Below are positions 51,909 through 59,441 of a stretch of DNA of 64,000 nucleotides, in pieces. A program made the position numbers and the translations under genes. Source of the DNA: an uncultured Collinsella sp. (GTDB lineage Bacteria > Actinomycetota > Coriobacteriia > Coriobacteriales > Coriobacteriaceae); NCBI GenBank assembly GCA_900552385.1, contig URZI01000008.1, forward strand, positions 32,502 through 96,501, written 5' to 3'. The notes beneath the pieces were generated by a model that saw nothing but the letters and a program-made list of their open reading frames with translations, did not search any database and was not told where the DNA came from. Every line of letters starts with the position of its first letter. The stretch's first letter is position 1.

Positions 51909-52292
51909 ATGTTTAAATATGGCAAAAAAGCCGGCTACATGGGCATCGCGCTGCTGGTGCTTGCAGTGCTTCCGCTGGTGGTAGCGGCGTTTGTGATCCC
52001 CAACATTGGTCCCGAGGTGGCAACGAAGTTTAATGCCGCCGGCGAGGCGACGCGCTGGGGCAAGAGCTATGAGTTGCTGGCACTGCCGGTGCTCAACCTG
52101 CTGCTGAGCGTGGCGACGTACTTTACGGCAGGACGCCAGGCTAAAAACAATGACGACTCCGCCGCCATGGCGCGCATCGTGTGCGAGCGCTACCTGCGCA
52201 ACGGTTGCATCACGGGTGTGTTCCTCAACGTGGTCAACGTTTACTTTATGTACTCGGCGATTACCGGAACGGGCTTTGGCCTGGGCTTTTAG
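51909..52292 (+). CDS. DUF1648-like membrane protein
   Basis: A 127-residue protein with three membrane segments: GIALLVLAVLPLVVAAFVI, LLALPVLNLLLSVATYF and a C-terminal VFLNVVNVYFMYSAI. Between the first two is VATKFNAAGEATRWGKSYE, the pattern of DUF1648 proteins (related to SdpI-type immunity proteins). It starts 11 bases after ychF and may be co-transcribed. Function is unknown. Confidence 0.7.
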   Translation: MFKYGKKAGYMGIALLVLAVLPLVVAAFVIPNIGPEVATKFNAAGEATRWGKSYELLALPVLNLLLSVATYFTAGRQAKNNDDSAAMARIVCERYLRNGCITGVFLNVVNVYFMYSAITGTGFGLGF

Positions 52293-52301
52293 TTTGCGCC
52301 T

Positions 52302-52691
52302 TTAGGCAACGAGCCTGCAAGCATATTCGATGGCTGCTGCGAGGCCGCCGCTCGATCGTGGTTGGAAGACCACATCGGCGGCGGCCTCGTTTTCGTATCC
52401 GGCGTCACGGAGGCAGAGAGCGATACCGGCTTCCAAGAGAAGGGGCAGGCCATGCTGACTGGTTGCTATTACTACGGCCTGGTCAAGGGCGCAGCCATAC
52501 GCCTGACATTGAGCGGCGAGCTCGCCTCTCGCCGGGTCGGGGAGCAGTGCGGTTGCAACACGGCTCGATAGCAGCGTAAAAGCTGTGCGTTCGTCCGGGG
52601 AAAGGCATTCGGCCTCAACGACGACAAGCTTGGGTTGCGCGCCGTCTGTGCAACGTGATTTCTGACGCATGCAAATCGAGCAAGCCGACAT
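52302..52691 (-). CDS. Short HAD-like C-terminal domain protein, probably degenerate
   Basis: A 129-residue protein starting at ATG 52691 (MSACSICMRQKSRC) behind CAGGAG. The second half (VVIATSQHGLPLLLEAGIAL ... AAADVVF) follows the end of Cof-type HAD phosphatases, but the metal-binding GDxxND is replaced by TSQHGL and the N-terminal DxDGT part is missing, so catalysis is unlikely. A Cys-rich start (CSICMRQKSRC) might hold a metal. It is divergent from an XRE gene across a perfect palindrome, which suggests joint regulation. Confidence 0.5.
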   Translation of the reverse strand: MSACSICMRQKSRCTDGAQPKLVVVEAECLSPDERTAFTLLSSRVATALLPDPARGELAAQCQAYGCALDQAVVIATSQHGLPLLLEAGIALCLRDAGYENEAAADVVFQPRSSGGLAAAIEYACRLVA

Positions 52692-52713
52692 AGAAAACTC
52701 CTGTATATTCGGC

Positions 52714-52739
52714 AAAACGTAAACTATAGTTTACGTTTT
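52714..52739. promoter_or_regulatory. Perfect 26-bp palindrome, probable XRE operator
   Basis: Half-site AAAACGTAAACTA and its exact reverse complement meet without a gap. It lies between the divergent starts at 52691 and 52768, in an AT-rich stretch, where a repressor would cover both promoters. Confidence 0.75.
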
Positions 52740-52767
52740 TGTTTTGCTCCATTTCAAACTCGTCTGC

Positions 52768-52986
52768 ATGAATGAGCATGCGAAACAGATTCTTGGCGAG
52801 CGAGTTGAGCGGACGCGCAAGGCCCTTGGTATCTCCAAGGTCGATTTTTGTGTGGCGACAGGAATCAGCCGACCCTACCTCGACCGAATCGAAGATGGGA
52901 CGGCAAATTTCACGCTCAAGGTTCTATTTAAAATCGCACCCGCACTCGGCATGACAGTGTCAGAACTTCTCGAGGGCATCGAATAG
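52768..52986 (+). CDS. Small XRE-family regulator
   Basis: A 72-residue helix-turn-helix protein (MNEHAKQILGERVERTRKAL, then GISKVDFCVATGISRPYLDRIEDG, ending MTVSELLEGI). It contains almost only the DNA-binding domain and should act as a dimer. The start at 52768 lacks a good ribosome site; TTG 52744 is an alternative. The perfect palindrome 29 bases upstream is a likely autoregulatory site. The divergent partner is a short HAD-like protein of unknown role. Confidence 0.75.
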   Translation: MNEHAKQILGERVERTRKALGISKVDFCVATGISRPYLDRIEDGTANFTLKVLFKIAPALGMTVSELLEGIE

Positions 52987-53008
52987 GGGATACCCGTCGA
53001 CAACTGAA

Positions 53009-54022
53009 TTACGCCATCGGGATGCGGTCGTGGTTGACTTGGCTGTAGAACAGGCGCTGAATCTCTGCCGCATCACGTGACTGGCCGAGCGCCCACATGG
53101 TTTTGGCCACGAGCGTCTCGGTGGTCATGTCGTCGCCGCGCAAAATACCCGGATGATCGGCGTAAGCTCGGCCGACCTCATAAACACCCAGGTCGAGGCC
53201 CTCCTCGGGGACCTGCGTGGTCATAACGACAGTACGGCCCGAATCGACCCAGCGGAAAATCGTCTCCTGGAATGACTCGCCGGACTCGCCAAACTCGGGA
53301 ATACCGCCAATGCCAAAGGTCTCAAGAATTACAGCATCGTAGCTATCGGCTAGGGCGTCCAGGATACCCGGGTTCACGCCGGGCGTCAGCTTAAGGACAA
53401 ATACGCGCGGGTCGATACTGTCGTAGAAACGCACCGGGCTCTCATTCTGGTGAGTGCCGTGAAGCCCGTTGCGCACGATGCGGTCGTTGCGGATATAGGC
53501 GATGGGAGGATAGTTGACGCTAATGAACGCGTTAAAGCTCATAGTGCGCTGTTTGCGGGCACGCGTGCCGGCAATGGCTACGCCGCCAAACACAATCGAC
53601 ACATCGTGCGAATGCTCGTCGAGCGCATAGAGCAGGCTCTGATACAGATTGAGTTTGGCGTCAGTAAAGGGGTTGCCCATGGGCTTTTGCGAGCCGGTGA
53701 GCACGATGGGCTTGGGGCTGTCCTGAATCAGGTAGGAAAGTGCTGCCGCGGTGTAACTCATGGTATCGGTGCCGTGCAGAATCACGAAGCCGTCGTGATC
53801 GGCATAGCCTTCGACGATGACATCGCGGATACGCATCCAGTCGCTCGGGCGCATATTGGTGCTGTCGATGTTCATGGGCTGCACCACGTCGAGCTCGCAG
53901 AGGCCCGAGATCTCGGGGACGCTCTGGGCGAGCTCCTCACCGGTCAGGGCGGGGGAGAGGCCGTTGCCGTCCTCGGTCGATGCGATGGTGCCGCCCGTGG
54001 CGATGAGAAGGATGCGCTTCAT
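53009..54022 (-). CDS. ansA: L-asparaginase, type I
   Basis: A 337-residue asparaginase. Both catalytic threonines are visible, in LIATGGTIAS (residues 4-13) and VILHGTDTMSYTAAAL (~85-100), together with VLTGSQKPMG. There is no signal peptide, so it is the cytoplasmic type that splits asparagine to aspartate and ammonia. I use ATG 54022 behind AGGAA; the frame is open further upstream but without support. It is convergent with the XRE gene and divergent from guaA. Confidence 0.94.
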   Translation of the reverse strand: MKRILLIATGGTIASTEDGNGLSPALTGEELAQSVPEISGLCELDVVQPMNIDSTNMRPSDWMRIRDVIVEGYADHDGFVILHGTDTMSYTAAALSYLIQDSPKPIVLTGSQKPMGNPFTDAKLNLYQSLLYALDEHSHDVSIVFGGVAIAGTRARKQRTMSFNAFISVNYPPIAYIRNDRIVRNGLHGTHQNESPVRFYDSIDPRVFVLKLTPGVNPGILDALADSYDAVILETFGIGGIPEFGESGESFQETIFRWVDSGRTVVMTTQVPEEGLDLGVYEVGRAYADHPGILRGDDMTTETLVAKTMWALGQSRDAAEIQRLFYSQVNHDRIPMA

Positions 54023-54289
54023 GCTGGTATTCCTATCGTATTTGCCGCCGCAGAGGCGGAGTCGTTCGGCAGTATTGTGGCACAGAGCGTTCAATGTTCA
54101 AACGTATTACATCATCTGTAACGTCTGGTAACACTTCAATTGCCGTCAAATAGGGGCCCAGGTCGTGCGTTTGCCGTGCGCTGATGGCTGCGAGGGACGA
54201 GAAACCCCATATAACGTGTACACTATGAAAGTTATTCTCGTTTATTCGCGCGGGTGGGCACCGGCTCCCCGCCAACAAGAGGGGGAACC

Positions 54290-55888
54290 ATGGATCAAAA
54301 GGCTTCCGCAAAGGTCCTCGTACTCGACTTTGGTGCGCAGTACGGTCAGCTCATTGCCCGTCGCGTCCGCGACCTCAACGTGTATTCCGAGATTGTCCCC
54401 TGCGACATCTCGGCCGACGAGATTCGCGAGATGAACGCCTCTGCGCTCATCCTTTCCGGCGGCCCGGCTTCCGTGTATGCCGAGGACGCTCCGTCCATCG
54501 ATCCTGCCATCTTTGACCTGGGTCTTCCCGTCCTGGGCTTCTGCTACGGCCATCAGATCACGGCCGTGACGCTCGGCGGCAAGGTCGGCCACTCCGAGGT
54601 GGGCGAGTACGGCCGCGCCACCATCACGCGCACGGCCGGCGCCAAGCTCTTTAACTCCACGCCCATGGAGCAGACCGTGTGGATGAGCCACCGCGACGCC
54701 GTTTCCGAGGTGCCCGAGGGCTTTACCGTTACCGCCAGCACTGACGTGTGCCCGGTTGCTGCCATGGAGTGCGTCGAGCGCAAGATTTTCACCACGCAGT
54801 TCCACCCCGAGGTCAAGCACTCCGAGTACGGTCAGCAGCTGCTGAGCAACTTCCTGTTTGAGATCTGCGGCCTGGAGCCCAACTGGAGCATGGACAACCT
54901 GGTCGAGACCATGACGGCCGAGTTCCGCGAGAAGGTTGGCGACGACCGCGTGATTCTGGCCCTGTCCGGCGGCGTCGACTCCTCCGTCGTGGCTGCGCTG
55001 GGCGCCCGCGCCGTGGGCAAGCAGATGACCTGCGTGTTCATCAACCACGGTCTGCTGCGCAAGGGCGAGCCCGAGCAGGTGGAGGAGGTCTTCACCAAGC
55101 AGTTTGACGTCGACTTTATCCACGTTCACGCCGAGGACCGCTATGCCGAGCTTCTGGCTGGTGTGACCGAGCCCGAGGAGAAGCGCCGCATCATCGGTAC
55201 GCAGTTCTGGAAAGAGTTCTTCGCCGTGGCGCAGCAGCTCGAGACCGACGGCAAGCCGGTCAAGTACCTGGCTCAGGGCACCATCTACCCCGACATCATC
55301 GAGTCCGGCGCTCGCAAGACGGGCGGCAAGACGGCCACTATCAAGAGCCATCACAACCTGATCCCGTTCCCCGAGGGCGTGCACTTCGACCTCATCGAGC
55401 CGCTCGACCACTTCTTTAAGGACGAGGTCCGCGCGCTTGGTCTGGCGCTGGGCCTGCCGGGTCACATCGTGTTCCGTCAGCCTTTCCCGGGCCCGGGTCT
55501 GGCCATCCGCATCATCGGTGCGGTCGACAAGGAGAAGCTCGAGATCCTCAAGAACGCCGACGCTATCGTGCGCGAGGAGCTCGACGCCTACAACCAGCGT
55601 CTGTTTGAGCAGACCGGCGAGCGCAACTCCGAGCACAGCTGCTGGCAGTATTTCGCGGTCCTGCCCGACATTAAGTCCGTCGGCGTTATGGGCGATGAGC
55701 GTACCTACCAGCGCCCGATCATCTTGCGTGCCGTCGAGTCCAGCGATGCCATGACCGCCGACTGGGCCAAGCTGCCCTACGACGTGCTGGCCCGCATCTC
55801 CGGCCGCATCGTGGCCGAGGTTCCCGGCGCCAACCGCGTGTGCTACGACATCACGTCCAAGCCGCCCGCGACCATCGAGTGGGAGTAG
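54290..55888 (+). CDS. guaA: GMP synthase (glutamine-hydrolysing)
   Basis: A 532-residue bifunctional enzyme that makes GMP from XMP. The amidotransferase domain has LDFGAQYGQLIARRV, nucleophile Cys in GFCYGHQI and the His-Glu pair in QFHPEVKHSEYG. The PP-loop is LSGGVDSSVVAAL (~residue 230) and the end is the standard PPATIEWE. ATG 54290 follows AGAGGGGGAACC. The 3' end of guaA is a known integration site of genomic islands; the integrase-bearing element directly downstream fits that pattern. Confidence 0.97.
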   Translation: MDQKASAKVLVLDFGAQYGQLIARRVRDLNVYSEIVPCDISADEIREMNASALILSGGPASVYAEDAPSIDPAIFDLGLPVLGFCYGHQITAVTLGGKVGHSEVGEYGRATITRTAGAKLFNSTPMEQTVWMSHRDAVSEVPEGFTVTASTDVCPVAAMECVERKIFTTQFHPEVKHSEYGQQLLSNFLFEICGLEPNWSMDNLVETMTAEFREKVGDDRVILALSGGVDSSVVAALGARAVGKQMTCVFINHGLLRKGEPEQVEEVFTKQFDVDFIHVHAEDRYAELLAGVTEPEEKRRIIGTQFWKEFFAVAQQLETDGKPVKYLAQGTIYPDIIESGARKTGGKTATIKSHHNLIPFPEGVHFDLIEPLDHFFKDEVRALGLALGLPGHIVFRQPFPGPGLAIRIIGAVDKEKLEILKNADAIVREELDAYNQRLFEQTGERNSEHSCWQYFAVLPDIKSVGVMGDERTYQRPIILRAVESSDAMTADWAKLPYDVLARISGRIVAEVPGANRVCYDITSKPPATIEWE

Positions 55889-56505
55889 GCCGATAGGGTT
55901 CTGACCTGCATTTTTGAGTGCCGCGCTGTGCCGCTGAGTTTCGTTTCGTACGACAGTCATGGCAAAGCCACCAGCGACAGCGGTGAGTAAATACGATAAT
56001 CTAGCCTCCGTTCCCATGTTGGAACGGAGGCTTTTTCTTTGCCTTTTTACTCCCTTTCACCTGCGATTTCGCGATTTACTCCCCGTATTTCAAGACGGCA
56101 AAGTACGGGGCGGTATTCGGAGGAACGGGAGTAAGGATTCATCCCGAGTGAGTAGACGCGCGGTTTTTGTCCCCGAGGGCGGAACGGGACCGTTTTGGGG
56201 TCCGTGAAACTCAAATCGAACTCAATGGGCTTTTTGGGGGTCTCCGTATAGCGTTTCCCCAGGTGGTTAATGGGGAGTAAACAATCTCGCCGTCTCAAGG
56301 AAAGCGGGAGTAATCAGGGGAAATGCCGCGGCGTACTGCCGTGTGCCGCCATGTAAGCCACCGCGTTATTTACTCCCCATGTATGCCGGAAATGCCTTGG
56401 CATGCAATGGGGAGTAAAAACTCAGCATACTCAGGTGCGAGCGGAGCTCACCGCCTAGCCTGGCGTCCTGATTCGGTTGCGTTGATCGCGAAATGCGGGG
56501 TGCCG
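55889..56505. repeat. Gene-free stretch after guaA with seven GGGAGTAAA-type motifs
   Basis: After the guaA terminator, the 9-mer TTTACTCCC or its complement occurs at 56046, 56075, 56127 (short form), 56272, 56306 (short form), 56369 and 56407. The last two form a large hairpin (56369-56418) with ATGCC / GGCAT inside. No gene is supported. The spacing and number resemble arm-type integrase binding sites, and the stretch borders the integrase-bearing element. Confidence 0.6.
56003..56038 (+). terminator. guaA terminator
   Basis: AGCCTCCGTTCC-CATGTT-GGAACGGAGGCT followed by TTTTCTTT. Confidence 0.92.
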
Positions 56506-56919
56506 CTACAGCGAGGCTTTCCAGTCCTCGTACTCGGCGGCGTCGATCTCGCCGTCCTCGAGCTGCGCGCGCTTCTCTGCCCACAGCCCGATCGCCATCG
56601 CGGCTTTGGGCGCGTGCGGCGCCTTGGGGTTCAGGGAGAGGCCCGAGCCGTCGGCTGCGGGCACGATGCCGAAGGAGTCCTCGAGCCGCACAAGCAGCGA
56701 CATGAGATCACCCGCGTTCTCGACGCCGTAATCCTTGAGGGCGTTGACGGAAACGCCGAGCGCGGCGGCGATGGATTCGAGCAGCTCGGGCTTCACGGCG
56801 CGGATGCCGCTCTCGTAGTGGCGCACGGCCCCCTCGGTCAGCCCGACGGCCTCGGCGAGCTGCGCCTGCGTCATGCCGCGCGACTTGCGGTACCGCCTTA
56901 TGTTCTCGCCTACGGACAT
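56506..56919 (-). CDS. XRE-family repressor of the integrative element
   Basis: A 137-residue protein. The N-terminal ~65 residues are a classic helix-turn-helix (VGENIRRYRKSRGMTQAQLA, EAVGLTEGAVRHYESGIRAV); the rest is a small domain with a Leu/Asp-rich end (AEKRAQLEDGEIDAAEYEDW). ATG 56919 follows AGGAGGAGG. It is divergent from xis-int, with three GTACG-N5-CGTAC-type sites between, so it probably represses both directions and keeps the element integrated. Confidence 0.85.
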   Translation of the reverse strand: MSVGENIRRYRKSRGMTQAQLAEAVGLTEGAVRHYESGIRAVKPELLESIAAALGVSVNALKDYGVENAGDLMSLLVRLEDSFGIVPAADGSGLSLNPKAPHAPKAAMAIGLWAEKRAQLEDGEIDAAEYEDWKASL

Positions 56920-56961
56920 GAGCCCTCCTCCTGGAATTACGTACCAGCATATCTTATCAGC

Positions 56962-57041
56962 GTACGCAAATGTACGCAATTCTATTGACAGTACGGATTC
57001 GTACGTTTACTCTGAATCTGTAAATCGTACGTATTCGTACG
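56962..57041. promoter_or_regulatory. Divergent promoters with three repressor operators
   Basis: Sites GTACGCAAATGTACG (56962-56976), GTACGGATTCGTACG (56991-57005) and GTACGTATTCGTACG (57027-57041) are 15-bp inverted repeats. The rightward promoter TTGACA (56985-56990), 17 bases, TACTCT (57008-57013) is covered by the second site. Leftward, TTGCGT, 17 bases, TAAGAT (about 56977 to 56949) is covered by the first. This fits control of xis-int and of the XRE gene by one repressor. Confidence 0.78.
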
Positions 57042-57060
57042 CTCATTGATTGGAGGAGCC

Positions 57061-57264
57061 ATGGACGAGAAGGTGGCGAAGACGCCGAGGCCGCACATGC
57101 TGGACGCCGACGAGGTCGCGGAGCTGCTGAGGATCAAGAAAGGCAGCGCCTACGAGGTGATCAGGAAGATAAACGCCGAGCAGGAGGCGCGCGGGCGCGT
57201 GGTTATCCGCGGGCGCGTCCGGAGCGACGTCTTCGACGCCCTGTACTTCCCGGAGGCGGACTGA
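57061..57264 (+). CDS. Excisionase-like helix-turn-helix protein
   Basis: A 67-residue protein starting at ATG 57061 behind GGAGGAG. MLDADEVAELLRIKKGSAYEVI is the MerR-like winged helix of excisionase-family proteins, ending in RGRVRSDVFDALYF. It is one base from the integrase start, the normal xis-int order; it would steer the integrase to excision. Confidence 0.8.
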   Translation: MDEKVAKTPRPHMLDADEVAELLRIKKGSAYEVIRKINAEQEARGRVVIRGRVRSDVFDALYFPEAD

Positions 57265-57265
57265 C

Positions 57266-58336
57266 ATGCCCGTGTACAAGGACGACAACAACGGCACGTA
57301 CTACGTGCAGTGCTACTACCGCGACGCCCGCGGCTCGAAGCGCCACAAGACGAAGCGCGGCTTCTCCTCCGAGGTGGAGGCCGCCGTGTGGGAGAGCCAG
57401 TTCAAGAGCCTTAACGGCGGGGCCATGGACATGACGTTCTCCGAGTTCGTCGAGGTGTACGCCTCAGAGGTGAGGCCGCGCATACGCGAGCACACCTGGA
57501 TCACCAAGGAGTACATCATCAACGACAAGCTCGTGCCGTTCTTCGGGGACATGCGCATGTGCGACGTGAGGCCGATCGACGTCATCAGGTGGCAAAACGA
57601 GCTCGCCGAGCACCGGGACGCCGACGGGAAGCCCTGGGCGCCGACGTACCTGCGCACGGTGAACAACCAGCTCAACGCCATCTTCAACCATGCCGAGCGC
57701 TACTACGGCCTCACCGACAACCCGGTGCGCAGGGTCGACAAGATTGGCTCGAAGAAGGGCGGCGAGATGCAGTTCTGGACCAAGGACGAGTACCTGAGGT
57801 TCAGCGAGGCAATCATGGACAAGCCGCTGTCGTTCCACGCCTTCGAGCTGCTGTACTGGACGGGCATACGCTGCGGCGAGCTCCTGGCGCTCACGCCGTC
57901 CGACTTCATGCTGGAGAGCTCCCGGCTTCGCATCAACAAGTCGTACCAGAGCCTCCACGGCGTGGACACCGTGACCGACCCCAAGACGCCCAAGTCGGTG
58001 CGCACGATCGTCATGCCCGCCTTCCTGCGCGACGAGATGGCGGACTTCATCGAGCTGCGCGACGACGTTGCGCCCGACGAGCGCCTGTTCGCCGTGACCA
58101 AGCACTTCCTGGCCCACGAGATGGAGCGCGGGTGCAAGGCGTCTGGAGTGAAGCGCATCCGCGTACACGACATACGCCACAGCCATGTGAGCCTGCTGAT
58201 CGAGATGGGCTTCTCCGCGCTGGCCATCGCCGAGCGCATGGGCCACGAGGCGGTGGACATCACCTACCGCTACGCGCACCTGTTCCCCACGAAGCAGGAC
58301 GAGATGGCCGCCGCGCTCGACGGAGCGAGGGGGTAA
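57266..58336 (+). CDS. Tyrosine recombinase/integrase (Tn916-like build)
   Basis: A 356-residue integrase. Residues ~1-50 form an arm-binding domain (NNGTYYVQCYYRDARGS, KTKRGFSSEVEAAVWE), ~55-160 the SAM-like core-binding domain, and ~170-356 the catalytic domain with Arg in TGIRCGELLAL, HDIRHSH (HxxR), and GHEAVDITYRYAH with His and the Tyr nucleophile. It most likely moves the element in and out of a site near guaA. A second possible job is recombining the hsdS repeats nearby, since no dedicated invertase is in the window; that is speculation. Confidence 0.92.
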   Translation: MPVYKDDNNGTYYVQCYYRDARGSKRHKTKRGFSSEVEAAVWESQFKSLNGGAMDMTFSEFVEVYASEVRPRIREHTWITKEYIINDKLVPFFGDMRMCDVRPIDVIRWQNELAEHRDADGKPWAPTYLRTVNNQLNAIFNHAERYYGLTDNPVRRVDKIGSKKGGEMQFWTKDEYLRFSEAIMDKPLSFHAFELLYWTGIRCGELLALTPSDFMLESSRLRINKSYQSLHGVDTVTDPKTPKSVRTIVMPAFLRDEMADFIELRDDVAPDERLFAVTKHFLAHEMERGCKASGVKRIRVHDIRHSHVSLLIEMGFSALAIAERMGHEAVDITYRYAHLFPTKQDEMAAALDGARG

Positions 58337-58341
58337 GAAGG

Positions 58342-58764
58342 ATGCCGTGCGAGAACAGCGCCCGCAAGCGCAGCAAGACGATGGCGTTCCGCTGCACGCC
58401 CGAAGAGCACAAGCTCATATGCGAGATGGCCGCCTGGAGCGGCATGCTCAGGCAGGACTACATCATCGCTAGGCTAACCGATACAGAGGTTGAAGTGAGG
58501 CCCTCCGTGAGCATGCAGAAGGCGCTGAAAGACTCGATGGTGGAGTTGGCCAAAGAGGTGAAACTGGCGGCCTCCTACGGCGAGTTGAGCGATTCTCTGC
58601 AGCAGAGGCTCGAACTTGTAATGAGGCTCTTCCTGGCGCTCAGCGAGCCGATAGACGCACCAGCGGAAGAGGAACCGCAAACGAAGGCGCCCTCGGCTGT
58701 GCCGAAGACGCCTGAAGCTGGCGCCGATGGCGACATGAGCATCTTCGGGATGGGGCGCGGATAG
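58342..58764 (+). CDS. Mobilisation (MobC-like) ribbon-helix-helix protein
   Basis: A 140-residue protein starting at ATG 58342, six bases after the integrase stop. The N-terminal half (KRSKTMAFRCTPEEHKLICE, AAWSGMLRQDYIIARL) matches the ribbon-helix-helix pattern of relaxosome accessory proteins, which bind oriT-type DNA. The rest is a helical and then a Pro/Glu-rich acidic tail. No relaxase follows, so if it works in transfer it needs a partner elsewhere. The open frame that runs back to 57559 is a shadow of the integrase. Confidence 0.65.
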   Translation: MPCENSARKRSKTMAFRCTPEEHKLICEMAAWSGMLRQDYIIARLTDTEVEVRPSVSMQKALKDSMVELAKEVKLAASYGELSDSLQQRLELVMRLFLALSEPIDAPAEEEPQTKAPSAVPKTPEAGADGDMSIFGMGRG

Positions 58765-58778
58765 CGTAATATCCGAAG

Positions 58779-59348
58779 CTATCCTTGAAGAGTGGACGCG
58801 AAATTGGTTCTTGATCCATGTGCGCAAAAGCAGAAGATGGGACCCATACGCTGATGAAGGGTGATGAGGGAGTCGAGGTCTACGAAGAGGCGCCCGATGC
58901 GGGCCTGTTCCCTCTTGTTAGGAACAGGGACCTCAATCTCCATCACCTTGCCTTTGGAGATATTGAAACGCGAAATCCCCTGAGCGAGCATCTCGATCTG
59001 ATTGCGAAACGAATCGGCCCTCAACATGTAGGCAAGATAGCTCGGGTCGAAGCTGCCATCCTGGCGGTACCCGAAACAGAAGCTGTTCAGATAGAGATCG
59101 TCGAGGTCGGAGGGCCAAACACTGGACATTCCAACTTCTTCAGGCGTTTCCGAGGAAACCGTGAAGAGGGCATCGCCCCTGCGCACGACATTCTGGCTAG
59201 GGTCGATCTCGACCCGCTCAAGTCTTGTCGAGTCACCGACGGGATTGTCAAAGACGTTGGTATAGGGGACAAACCAGGCTGCACCGTGGCCAAAGTCTTC
59301 CTTCGACTTACCAGTCAAGCCGCCATAAGTGGTGCCCATGTCCCCCAA
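58779..59348 (-). pseudogene. Silent inverted hsdS cassette (one target-recognition domain)
   Basis: On the minus strand, bases 59384-58847 code for WEQRKLGD, one target-recognition domain (about 160 residues, with ISRFNISKGKVMEIEVPVPN near its end) and DLDSLITLHQRM. A TAA stands in frame just before WEQRKLGD and no good start exists, so it is not a full subunit. It is bounded by the same two repeats that bound the domains of the active hsdS: TGGGAACAGCGTAAGTTGGG (59363-59344) and the LITLHQR repeat (58869-58847). It is therefore a store for recombination rather than a gene in use. After the second repeat the frame runs into unrelated sequence. Confidence 0.8.
58847..58869 (-). repeat. hsdS recombination repeat B1
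   Basis: TACGCTGATGAAGGGTGATG plus AGG. Identical over 23 bases to 63970-63992 (same orientation) and inverted to the plus-strand copies at 63247 and 63773. Codes for the conserved LITLHQR on the minus strand. Confidence 0.85.
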
Positions 59349-59363
59349 CTTACGCTGTTCCCA
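59344..59363 (-). repeat. hsdS recombination repeat A1
   Basis: On the minus strand TGGGAACAGCGTAAGTTGGG, an exact 20-bp inverted copy of 62723-62742. It codes for WEQRKLG at the start of a target-recognition domain. A possible hsdR -10 box (TATAAT, 59383-59388) lies just to the right. Confidence 0.85.
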
Positions 59364-59441
59364 GGTAGATGTATCTATGTCTTATAATGATTGCCAATAG
59401 TTAAGTGCATAACTTTTTGCAGTTCGTAGATAGGTTTCGCC

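Noticed and set aside
57559..58341. 401-codon frame overlapping the integrase
   Set aside because: Only the last 140 codons (from 58342) have a start, ribosome site and protein-like composition; the rest is an alternative frame of int.
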